Below are positions 1 to 8,764 of a stretch of 64,000 nt of DNA, piece by piece. The position numbers and the translations under genes are program-made. Source of the DNA: Sphingobacterium sp. (GTDB lineage Bacteria; Bacteroidota; Bacteroidia; Sphingobacteriales; Sphingobacteriaceae); assembly GCA_031277685.1 (NCBI GenBank), contig JAITLV010000087.1:62001-126000 (forward strand), in the 5' to 3' direction. The notes under the pieces were generated by a model that was not told where the DNA came from, did no database searches, and worked only from the letters and a program-made list of their open reading frames with translations. Each line of letters opens with the position of its first letter. Positions within the stretch are counted from its first letter, which is position 1.

Positions 1-71
1 TGTGTTAGCAACATTGCGAACAAGCCCAAAAGAGTCACCATAAAGGCTGAAATCGTAGCTTTAAGAACCAT
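1..71 (-). CDS. N-terminus of a membrane protein, cut by window start (MVLKATISAFMVTLLGLFAMLLT...)
   Basis: Minus-strand ATG at 71; hydrophobic translation open to the window edge. Confidence 0.45.
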   Translation of the reverse strand, partial: MVLKATISAFMVTLLGLFAMLLT

Positions 72-338
72 GTATAGATTTTATTATGTATGATAAAAGA
101 TATAGCGGTTTCCTGTCTACATTTTGCTTCAAGTACACAATTTGAAAAACAAGAACAACTTTACTCAAAAGTAATAAGAAATGAATTTATAAGTACACGA
201 CAATTCATATTCAGTGAAAATCAATTCATATCCGTGCTATTTGACAAATTATGTAGACGATCAATGGTTATAATGCTTAACAAGAAGACAGATCATTTTA
301 TTAACTTTGCTGACAAATATAAAATACAGATTATGCAT

Positions 339-902
339 ATGACAATTAGGCCAGCGCAACAACATGATGCCTCGATTGTACCTGAGATCATGTTGCAGGC
401 GATGGAGGATATTATCTTTCGCTTTATAGGAAAACAAGACAAAAAAGAAGCAGTGCGTTTCCTAACCGATCTTTTTCAGCAAACGGGAAACTTATATAGC
501 TACGAAAATACTTTTGTAGCGGTCGATGACGAGGGAAACATTCTGGGATCATTGACAGGATATGATGGTGATAATTTTATTACGCTTAGACAACCCATCC
601 TGGATCATATACAAAAGGAGTACAGTAATGAATTAATACCTGAGCCAGAAACGGAAGGACAAGAGTTTTATATCGATTCAGTGGCTGTCTCTCCTGTCGC
701 TAGAGGCAAAGGCATAGGAAGTGAATTACTGAAATATGCGACTAAGCATGCAGAGAAGAAAGGACTCAAACAGATCGGTTTGTTGGTTGATATTGAAAAT
801 CCAGGTGCCCGAAAACTTTATGAGCGGATCGGCTTTAAGGTAGGAAGCAAGATAACTTTTGCTGGTGGACAGTATTATCATATGTATATTCAGTTTGCAT
901 AG
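339..902 (+). CDS. GNAT family N-acetyltransferase
   Basis: ORF 90..902; acetyltransferase motif VAVSPVARGKGIGSELLKYA and NPGARKLYERIGF. Likely start MTIRPAQQ at 339; the upstream extension does not look like domain sequence. Confidence 0.85.
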   Translation: MTIRPAQQHDASIVPEIMLQAMEDIIFRFIGKQDKKEAVRFLTDLFQQTGNLYSYENTFVAVDDEGNILGSLTGYDGDNFITLRQPILDHIQKEYSNELIPEPETEGQEFYIDSVAVSPVARGKGIGSELLKYATKHAEKKGLKQIGLLVDIENPGARKLYERIGFKVGSKITFAGGQYYHMYIQFA

Positions 903-1080
903 AAGAAGATTGTTAACCGTATTATTCAAATGCTGGCATTTTCTAAAATACTTTAAAACGTTTTCTCGATAGATTTAGTCAAAACAACAATTTTTATAAG
1001 CATTTATAAATGCCACAAGGATTTAGATAAAAGGTATAAAACAATACTCCCTTAATTTCCCTATTTTTGTTAAAATCAAA

Positions 1081-1701
1081 ATGAAAAATCAACTTCATCG
1101 GCAACTCCGTATTTATAGATATGTTATTTATCGGGAGACATTAATTGATCCATGGGAACATTTTTGGTCTTTCGTTGGTGCATTTGTAGGCATATTTATT
1201 ATCGCTTTTATTCAATCACTACATTTCCCGCCATTAGAAAATATTTTTCTGATTGGGTCATTTGGGGCCTCCTCGGTCTTGGTTTACGGAGCGATACAGA
1301 GCCCACTTGCACAACCTCGAAATCTCATTGGAGGGCATGTCGTTTCCGCTATAGCGGGCGTAACAGTAGCACAATTACTTCCTGATATTATCTGGCTTAC
1401 CGCTCCTTTAGCTGTAGCCCTGTCTATTGTATGTATGCAACATACACGTACCTTACATCCTCCAGGAGGTGCTACAGCGCTGATCGCAGTAAGTAGTGGC
1501 ACCAAAATTTCGTCCATGGGCTACTGGTATGTATTAAGCCCTGTACTTTCCGGATGTCTAATTTTATTTCTAGTGGCACTTATTTTTAATAATATCACTA
1601 AAAATCGACACTACCCTGTTAAGAGATCTCGTTTGCGTCGTTCACGTCGTGAACATCTAAAATCACGATTTGAACGAACTAAAGGAACATCAACCAATTA
1701 A
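1081..1701 (+). CDS. HPP family integral membrane protein
   Basis: Multiple TM segments, HPPGGATAL motif typical of the HPP family. Confidence 0.85.
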   Translation: MKNQLHRQLRIYRYVIYRETLIDPWEHFWSFVGAFVGIFIIAFIQSLHFPPLENIFLIGSFGASSVLVYGAIQSPLAQPRNLIGGHVVSAIAGVTVAQLLPDIIWLTAPLAVALSIVCMQHTRTLHPPGGATALIAVSSGTKISSMGYWYVLSPVLSGCLILFLVALIFNNITKNRHYPVKRSRLRRSRREHLKSRFERTKGTSTN

Positions 1702-1732
1702 GCTATTCAATCTTCTTCAGTCTTTATATCCT

Positions 1733-4261
1733 TTATTTCCGTCTATGAGGAATATGTTCCATTTCACGTGAATTCTTTTCCTCCTTGCCTTCTTGTTGCT
1801 TGCTACCACCAAATTTCCAGCTAATGGAAATATTCACAGAACGATTATAATAGTTATTAAATGTTGTACTTCTGAACGAAGGTGCTGCAGCCATGTTCCT
1901 TTGAGACATACGACGTTGAAACGGATTACTGACTGTCAATACAATATTCGCTCTATCATTCCAAAATTCCTTTTGCGCTGAAAAACGATAAGACCATTCC
2001 GCGGTATTTCTTCCTTGCAACAGCACATAACCATTGCTGTAGTCTCCCGAAACCTGAAAACTGTATCCTCTAGACAGCTGATATGAACTATTAAGATTAA
2101 CGACATAAACCCCTTTACTGTTCTTGACATCCAAAGCCGAACTTCTGAACCAGACATAATACAATTCCAATCCACCGTTAATCATCCAATTTGGATGCAG
2201 TTCCATAGACAAATTGATATTAGTTCCTAATCTTTTATTAACCGCAATGTTACTGGGTTTGGTATTTGAAATCCCCGCGCTATCAACACTTGTAAACGAC
2301 TCAATCGAGTTATTGTTTGCACTATAATAGACATTACTATTTAAGTTAAAACCAGCTATTGTGTTATAATTATGTCCCAATTCGATCATTCGGATCCGTT
2401 CAGGTCTCAATTGTGGATTCCCGGACTGCAAGTTTTGAGGATCACTGGCATTCACATAAGGGTTGAGATCCCAAATCCAAGGCCTGCGTATGCGTTCTGT
2501 ATAGCCAAATTTGAGCTCATGTTGATCATTTATTTTTTTTGCGATCAATACACTCGGCACCCAGTTACCAAATTTAGATTTGAACGACGGGATGGAACTT
2601 TTAAAATCTCCTCCTAGTAAGGTTGTTTCGAAACGAAGACCGGGCCGGATTGTCCAATTGTTCTCAGTTTCAATTCTTAAACTGGCATATCCAGCGAATA
2701 TAGTACTATGGTAATCCATTTGATCGGATCTTGAGGGGATTTCGACCAAATGCTCATTACCAGGTGCATATGCATTATTAAAAACAGTATAAAGACTACT
2801 TGAATTGGTTCGTTTTAGTTTTACACCTGTTTCAATAATTTTTTTTCCGGTCGCATTTATTGGATGTGTATAGTCTGCCTGAAGATCCCAATCCCATGAA
2901 TTCCCTTTATTGGCCCCCTTTTCTTCGAAGGAACTCACAAGAGCAAGATCTTGTTGACGGGTAATATATTCTGATCTATCGTCTGACCGGGCCCCTACCC
3001 CAAGAATTTGTAGTTCTTGCGATTTTCGTTTAAACCTCTTGAGGTAGTTCAGAGACAGCTCATAATAATGTACTGAATTCTTCTGACGACTCAACTGATT
3101 ATATTCAGCATATCTTTGTCCATCCTGGTACAAATTGTAGAATGAACTTTTCGAAGGCCAACTTCCATACCAATAAGATAGGTCTGCGGCTACCTTCTGT
3201 GACGTATCTGGGCGATACACAAATCCTAGGCTTGTCGATAGTCCTCTTTCCTTTTCAACCGCATCATTACGCTGCAAGAGCTCGCCGATCACGACCCCAT
3301 TGGATAAGGAGCTTCTTTTCAGCGTCGACAGATTTCGCTCGCGTTCGGCATTCATCGTTGTATTAAGATTGAAATCAAACTTTTCGGTGCCCATAGACCA
3401 AAAACCACTTCCGGATTGATCCAAGGTTCCCATATTGAGATCCAAATTTCCAGATGTGCCTCTGGTCACCTTTTTTGTAATAATATTAATAATACCAGCA
3501 GCTCCTTCAGCCTCATATTTTGCAGATGGCGATGTGATCACTTCAACGGACTTAATAGAACTTGCAGGGATCATCTTTAATGCATCTTTCAAGTTCTTCA
3601 CCATGATACCAGAGGGTATACCATTAAGCAGAACCTTTATATTTGTATTGCCCCGCATCCTAAGTTCCCCATTACCACTTACTGTTAACATCGGCACTTT
3701 CCGTAACAGGTCTACAGCTGAACCTGATTTATTACTGATATCAGAACCTGCATCATACACTAGTTTATCACTTTTATACAGTATCGGTTTTCGCCTCGCT
3801 TTCACAACAACCTCCTCCAACGATCTGAACTGACTGACAAGTCTAATCATTAATACATCAGATGCCCCAATTACCCCGGAGAGGTGGTTTTCATATCCCA
3901 CATAAGTAACTAAAATACTTAAGTTTCCAGTGCGCATCGCAGGAAGTTTAAAAACACCTTCCCTATCGGTAGTTGCCGTGCTTAAAACCTCGCTCCCTAA
4001 AATCAAGGACACTGTAGCATGTTCGATTGGCAAAGCATTGTGCGCATCAACAACTTTTCCTTTCACTTCATGGACAACATCCTTGCCCTGTCCATGTTGA
4101 CTATATAAGGACTGTGTCCATAATATAAATACAACAACAATAGCATTGGGAAAATAACTCAACATACGAAACATATTGATTGGATTAAATAAAACACAAA
4201 ACAATAGTGCTCCGCTCTTTTCCCAAAATTTTAATGAGGTATAGTACGAATTACAGGTCAA
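1733..4261 (-). CDS. Outer-membrane beta-barrel / TonB-dependent receptor-like protein with N-terminal carboxypeptidase regulatory-like domain
   Basis: 842 aa; KGKVVDAHNALPIEHATVSL (CarboxypepD_reg-like), plug-like VDLLRKVPMLTVSGNGELRMRGN, C-terminal barrel. Confidence 0.85.
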   Translation of the reverse strand: MTCNSYYTSLKFWEKSGALLFCVLFNPINMFRMLSYFPNAIVVVFILWTQSLYSQHGQGKDVVHEVKGKVVDAHNALPIEHATVSLILGSEVLSTATTDREGVFKLPAMRTGNLSILVTYVGYENHLSGVIGASDVLMIRLVSQFRSLEEVVVKARRKPILYKSDKLVYDAGSDISNKSGSAVDLLRKVPMLTVSGNGELRMRGNTNIKVLLNGIPSGIMVKNLKDALKMIPASSIKSVEVITSPSAKYEAEGAAGIINIITKKVTRGTSGNLDLNMGTLDQSGSGFWSMGTEKFDFNLNTTMNAERERNLSTLKRSSLSNGVVIGELLQRNDAVEKERGLSTSLGFVYRPDTSQKVAADLSYWYGSWPSKSSFYNLYQDGQRYAEYNQLSRQKNSVHYYELSLNYLKRFKRKSQELQILGVGARSDDRSEYITRQQDLALVSSFEEKGANKGNSWDWDLQADYTHPINATGKKIIETGVKLKRTNSSSLYTVFNNAYAPGNEHLVEIPSRSDQMDYHSTIFAGYASLRIETENNWTIRPGLRFETTLLGGDFKSSIPSFKSKFGNWVPSVLIAKKINDQHELKFGYTERIRRPWIWDLNPYVNASDPQNLQSGNPQLRPERIRMIELGHNYNTIAGFNLNSNVYYSANNNSIESFTSVDSAGISNTKPSNIAVNKRLGTNINLSMELHPNWMINGGLELYYVWFRSSALDVKNSKGVYVVNLNSSYQLSRGYSFQVSGDYSNGYVLLQGRNTAEWSYRFSAQKEFWNDRANIVLTVSNPFQRRMSQRNMAAAPSFRSTTFNNYYNRSVNISISWKFGGSKQQEGKEEKNSREMEHIPHRRK

Positions 4262-4326
4262 ACGACCTTTGTCAGGATATTAATACTTTTGGTCATACTC
4301 TTTTTGTAGACCATTTATAAGTTATG

Positions 4327-4734
4327 TTAAGCACCTGGAAATTTACTCATATCCATATAAAATATCTCCCAGGTATGACCATCGTAGTCTTCTACCTTTC
4401 TTAATTGCATAAAGCCATGATCCAGCATCGGCATTGGTTCAATTCCTCCGGCTTCTAGTCCTTTCTCAACAATTTCGTTTACTCGCTCTAGACTCTCAAC
4501 TGAAAGCGCAAATAGTCCAGCAATATGGCTTTTAGTATCCGCTATTGGTTTTTTAGTAAAGGATTTAAACTTGTCATGTGTCATGATCATCACAAAAATA
4601 TGCTCACTCCAAGCCATACATTTAGCTTCGTCATCACAAAATTGTAGATTTGCCTCAAACCCCAATTGGGTATAAAAATTCATCGATTTGTTGACATCCG
4701 CTACAGCGAGATTAATAAATACCTGTTCCATCAT
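4327..4734 (-). CDS. VOC family (glyoxalase/bleomycin resistance-like) protein
   Basis: FINLAVADVNKSMNFYTQLGF... DYDGHTWEIFYMD. Confidence 0.85.
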   Translation of the reverse strand: MMEQVFINLAVADVNKSMNFYTQLGFEANLQFCDDEAKCMAWSEHIFVMIMTHDKFKSFTKKPIADTKSHIAGLFALSVESLERVNEIVEKGLEAGGIEPMPMLDHGFMQLRKVEDYDGHTWEIFYMDMSKFPGA

Positions 4735-4844
4735 TTAATTTTTTATTGTTATTGATTAACTCAAAATTGCATATTATAGTCAACATAACACTTGGCATAT
4801 GCCAAGAATTAAACATTGTATGAACATGGCCAGTTCCGAAATTG

Positions 4845-5273
4845 TCAAGCTAGAATTTTTTCCAATTTGAGCACGATAAATTGATCCCAATCATTATTGT
4901 TTGATTGTAAATACCAATTCCCGACAATAACGGTACATCCATCATCGATTTGCCCATCAAACTTTATTCCATCGCCGTCAATTGTAAACCTTTTATCGGC
5001 CAAATTTCCTATCATAACTCCACTTTCGCCTTTAGAATTTGCGTATTGCATCTTTATTTTACCTTCTGGCAAGGTTGTGATTATTTCAAATGTTTCACTT
5101 CGCTCGCTTCCTATACTGACATTTGCCTTATGTAAAATACAAGATCCATCAAGTATCAACTCATAAGAATCGGTTCCATTTAGCGGCACCGTTGTTGTCC
5201 CGAGCCTAACCTCCCCTGACGTTTTCCAAAGACCGATAAGTTGACGATAACTACTTTCATTAATCTTACTCAC
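4845..5273 (-). CDS. Hypothetical protein
   Basis: 142 aa ORF with plausible beta-rich lipocalin/DUF1579-like composition. Confidence 0.6.
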   Translation of the reverse strand: MSKINESSYRQLIGLWKTSGEVRLGTTTVPLNGTDSYELILDGSCILHKANVSIGSERSETFEIITTLPEGKIKMQYANSKGESGVMIGNLADKRFTIDGDGIKFDGQIDDGCTVIVGNWYLQSNNNDWDQFIVLKLEKILA

Positions 5274-5319
5274 TGTTATGTAATATTACTTTTTATATAC
5301 GCTTTTATATCAATTAAAA

Positions 5320-5853
5320 TTATTTGGATAGTTCGGTAAGTTCTGCTTCCGTAAATACATGCGCTCCTTTAAGATAACTATTTGCTTCCTTTAAATAGGT
5401 ATAAATGATTCGTTTGCCATCAAGATTCGGCAATTTATAAAGATTATGAACCAGAAACTCTTTATCCCGCAATCGGTCTTTACTATAATTCAAAAAGGAT
5501 GGTGCATGCGTCTGTACACTCCAACGAATAAAACGGAGGTCAATATTATCCGGATATTTTATTATAACCGATTCCAATAATTTTTTACCTTTTTTAAATT
5601 GACCCAATTTCGAAAAAGGATTGCCCATATGTTTTGCCCAAAGAATTTCATAAGCAGCAAGATACCCCTTTTCAGTAGCTGTATTTGCCCCCGATTTCAA
5701 TATCTTCAAATTTGCTTCACAGAGCTTTTTATCTTTAACTGCGGTAGCGTATTCGGCCCGCATTTTATCCACATTTATTTGACCAAAACAGCAAATCGTA
5801 TTTAATATAAAAGAGACACAAACAAAAAATCGTATTACCATTACAAAATCCAA
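5320..5853 (-). CDS. Hypothetical exported protein
   Basis: N-terminal signal peptide, 177 aa. Confidence 0.6.
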   Translation of the reverse strand: MDFVMVIRFFVCVSFILNTICCFGQINVDKMRAEYATAVKDKKLCEANLKILKSGANTATEKGYLAAYEILWAKHMGNPFSKLGQFKKGKKLLESVIIKYPDNIDLRFIRWSVQTHAPSFLNYSKDRLRDKEFLVHNLYKLPNLDGKRIIYTYLKEANSYLKGAHVFTEAELTELSK

Positions 5854-6010
5854 TTAAATAAAATTAATCTATTTTCAGACCAACTAAAACAAAAAATCCA
5901 TCTCACGTCCAAATTCCACGCTATTCTAATTCATATAACAATAAAGCACAACTCAGAGTTTTTATATTTTTTTTCTGGCTATCCATATTGAAGTGAATGA
6001 CAAGACAAAT

Positions 6011-6787
6011 CTACTCTTCGAATGTTCGCGCATCGTAACTTTTGATCATAAAACCACCATTCAGATAGCGTGCTCTTCTCGTTATCTTTTTCCCATCCTG
6101 CTGGCGATAAAAACTGTAAGAGATTTCTTTCGTTTTGGTGTTGAATTTTATCGGTATTGCTGGATAAGATCGTATCCCTTCCCGATCTGTCGATTCGCTT
6201 TCCAAGATATTTTGCCTTTTCAAACTACCTTCACTAACATTCGTCCAGCTATATACAGATAAGAAACTTGTCACCATATCTTTGATCGGATCATCAGCAG
6301 TAAACAAACCAAAATTCTCTTTATAAATATAGGCCTGATAACAGGAAAAAGACATCTCATCCATTCTTTTGATCAGTAAATAGTGCATCTGATCTAACGG
6401 ATAAACTGCATAAAAGAAATCAAAGGTTTTCTCTTGTTTATTGATCACTTCCTTATTTTTTAGGATGTAATTCCAATGTTCAATATTAAATCTCAGTGTA
6501 AATAGCTCGTAATCTCCCGATTTCTTCAAACTAAAAGCTGAGTTTAAACTGTCGAGCTTCTCTCTGAATGTATCGAAAGTTGTTATATCTTCTTTCTCAA
6601 GCGTATGAATCAATTGTTCTTCAAATCTTTGAGAAAGTATATTTTTGGCGATAGTGTCTAGATCGTCAGAGCCTGCGTTGAACGCAAGAAATGTTTGAAC
6701 AAGCTTTGACTCTTGATCTGTCTGTGCATAGGAAGCCGAGTTCAGCCAAAGTAACAATACCAACAAGATCAATCCTAATCCTTTCAT
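6011..6787 (-). CDS. Hypothetical exported protein
   Basis: Signal peptide MKGLGLILLVLLLWLNSASYAQ; 258 aa. Confidence 0.7.
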   Translation of the reverse strand: MKGLGLILLVLLLWLNSASYAQTDQESKLVQTFLAFNAGSDDLDTIAKNILSQRFEEQLIHTLEKEDITTFDTFREKLDSLNSAFSLKKSGDYELFTLRFNIEHWNYILKNKEVINKQEKTFDFFYAVYPLDQMHYLLIKRMDEMSFSCYQAYIYKENFGLFTADDPIKDMVTSFLSVYSWTNVSEGSLKRQNILESESTDREGIRSYPAIPIKFNTKTKEISYSFYRQQDGKKITRRARYLNGGFMIKSYDARTFEE

Positions 6788-6799
6788 CGCTCAAAATTT

Positions 6800-7558
6800 C
6801 TAACCCTTGAGTTCGAGAAGACGCGATTGTTCATCAAATACGGCTGTGATGCTGTTGCCTTCCTTCCTTGCAAAGACCTGTCCATCATGCCCCGATATGT
6901 GGTATCCTTTTACCTTCAGATAATTCAATAAAGCATCCTTATGATTCATTTCAAATTGAGAAATTAACTGAGGGAATACCGACAGTATCCGATGATGATC
7001 ATCTTTACCTTGACGATCTATAAAATCGCTTTTTATAGTCACCACCATTGCCCCCTGACCATAATCAGCAATATAATAAGCACTTGTATTGAACATTCCC
7101 GAAGCAATTAACCCTATAAGGTGTAACTCGTCCTTGGAAAAATCAAAGCTATTATTATGCAAGAGATCGATTCCATTATCTTCACCATATTTTTTTAACA
7201 AAAGAGACTGTTCTATAATATGCTCAGAAAGGCCTGATTTAGAATTTGCCCATGCCCACAGCCAAGTTTCCGATGAATACGAAAATGTTGCTAAGACCTG
7301 AATAGGAAAACAAAGATCTGGGCCAAAGCTTATTTCTTCTTTGACCATGTCTATATTCCAATTATTATTGCCAATGATCTCAGCGAAATCACATTGTTTG
7401 TCAAAAGCGATCCCTCCAAATTTCGCAATCAACTCCTGTTCTGTACAACATTCTGGCTCCTTTATAGACGTGACCTGATCCGCTTGTACTCCTTGTTTTC
7501 TTTCGGTACCTTGTTCTGTTTTAGTACCCTTTCCAAAAATCTTGTTTAAAAACCCCAT
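6800..7558 (-). CDS. Hypothetical protein, DUF6882-like
   Basis: 252 aa; FSYSSETWLWAWANSKSGL motif resembles DUF6882; 12 bp upstream of the next minus-strand gene. Confidence 0.6.
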   Translation of the reverse strand: MGFLNKIFGKGTKTEQGTERKQGVQADQVTSIKEPECCTEQELIAKFGGIAFDKQCDFAEIIGNNNWNIDMVKEEISFGPDLCFPIQVLATFSYSSETWLWAWANSKSGLSEHIIEQSLLLKKYGEDNGIDLLHNNSFDFSKDELHLIGLIASGMFNTSAYYIADYGQGAMVVTIKSDFIDRQGKDDHHRILSVFPQLISQFEMNHKDALLNYLKVKGYHISGHDGQVFARKEGNSITAVFDEQSRLLELKG

Positions 7559-7643
7559 CCTTGTTTATGTATTTTTTAACTCGGTCATCAACTCTGTCCT
7601 GCTATAGTTCTCCCCATTAATTGTCAATAACGATTTCTTCAAT

Positions 7644-7803
7644 CTATTTTAAATCAGCTACTATTTCAAGCAATTGGTTTCTCCTGTCCATGTTGATTTT
7701 TTTATTGATATAAAATTCATGAATATAAAGTATATTCCGTTTTGGGTTGATCTTTGATAAAATCTAAATCTTTTGCGCTCTTGGTCTCAAGCAGTAATTC
7801 CAT
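7644..7803 (-). pseudogene. Small possible frameshifted ORF
   Basis: Minus strand: MELLLETKSAKDLDFIKDQPKTEYTLYS* continues in a second frame as YIHEFYINKKINMDRRNQLLEIVADLK*; a 1-nt indel would join them. Confidence 0.25.
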
Positions 7804-8020
7804 CTTGTCTACCTGACTTACCTAACTCAAATATAATGAACACAATAGCTATCCTATACATGCATTTACAATCCGCCAAAGTCATTTATGATTCGTGGAA
7901 TAATAGCAATATCGCGATCATATCCCATCATACAGATTGACAAAAACAATACAAATTGTAAATGAATAAGTTTTTTTTACTCACAATTATTATTTTTACT
8001 GAACTGAAAAAAGGTGAAAA

Positions 8021-8764
8021 ATGATAACAGTAGCTATAATAGAAGATGAACCTGCCATTCGGAAGGAAATAAGTTACCTCATACAACAGGAAGTTGATAC
8101 AGCGCTAATCGGTTGGAGCGATAACGTCAGAACTGCCGTAAAGCTAATTGAAGAAAAACAACCTGATGTAATCTTGATGGATATTCAACTAAAGGATGGT
8201 ACAGCTTTCGATCTTTTAAAAAAGCTCAATGTTATCCCTCAAAATGTCATATTTATTACAGCTTATAATCATTTTGCGATCAAAGCAATAAAATATGGGG
8301 CCTTGGACTACTTGTTAAAACCTGTTGATCAGACCGAATTAAAAGAAGCATTGGAGCGATACCGTCGTCGGACGGATAATAATCCACAATGGATGCAACA
8401 GTTAAATATGGCACAGCATGCAATGCATATCGGAGATATACCCGAAAGTATTGCTTTGACATCGATACATAATGTCCGTATAGTCGCGGTTCATGACATT
8501 GTATATTGTAAAGGTGATGGGCCATATACGTTTTTCTTTTTGAATGATGGCTCCAAAGAACTGATATCAAAACCGCTAAAATATTATGAGGAATTACTCC
8601 CCGCCCCCTATTTCCTTCGTACCCATCAATCCTATCTGGTAAATCGGAAGTATATCTCGGGTGTGAATCGTTCTGAATATATCGTATTGAAAAATAAAGA
8701 GGAAATACCCATTTCATCACGACGCAAAAATGTAATTTTAAACCAGCTTTTTCCTGAAAAATGA
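8021..8764 (+). CDS. LytTR family response regulator
   Basis: Receiver domain (ILMDIQLKDGTAF, ITAYNHFAIKA) plus LytTR DNA-binding domain (RTHQSYLVNRKYI). Confidence 0.95.
   Translation: MITVAIIEDEPAIRKEISYLIQQEVDTALIGWSDNVRTAVKLIEEKQPDVILMDIQLKDGTAFDLLKKLNVIPQNVIFITAYNHFAIKAIKYGALDYLLKPVDQTELKEALERYRRRTDNNPQWMQQLNMAQHAMHIGDIPESIALTSIHNVRIVAVHDIVYCKGDGPYTFFFLNDGSKELISKPLKYYEELLPAPYFLRTHQSYLVNRKYISGVNRSEYIVLKNKEEIPISSRRKNVILNQLFPEK

Noticed and set aside
3435-3833. 132-aa plus-strand ORF
   Set aside because: Lies fully antisense inside the well-supported outer-membrane receptor gene 1733..4261
1733-4261. Polysaccharide utilisation locus (SusC/SusD) interpretation
   Set aside because: No SusD-like lipoprotein or glycoside hydrolase adjacent; receptor architecture differs from SusC
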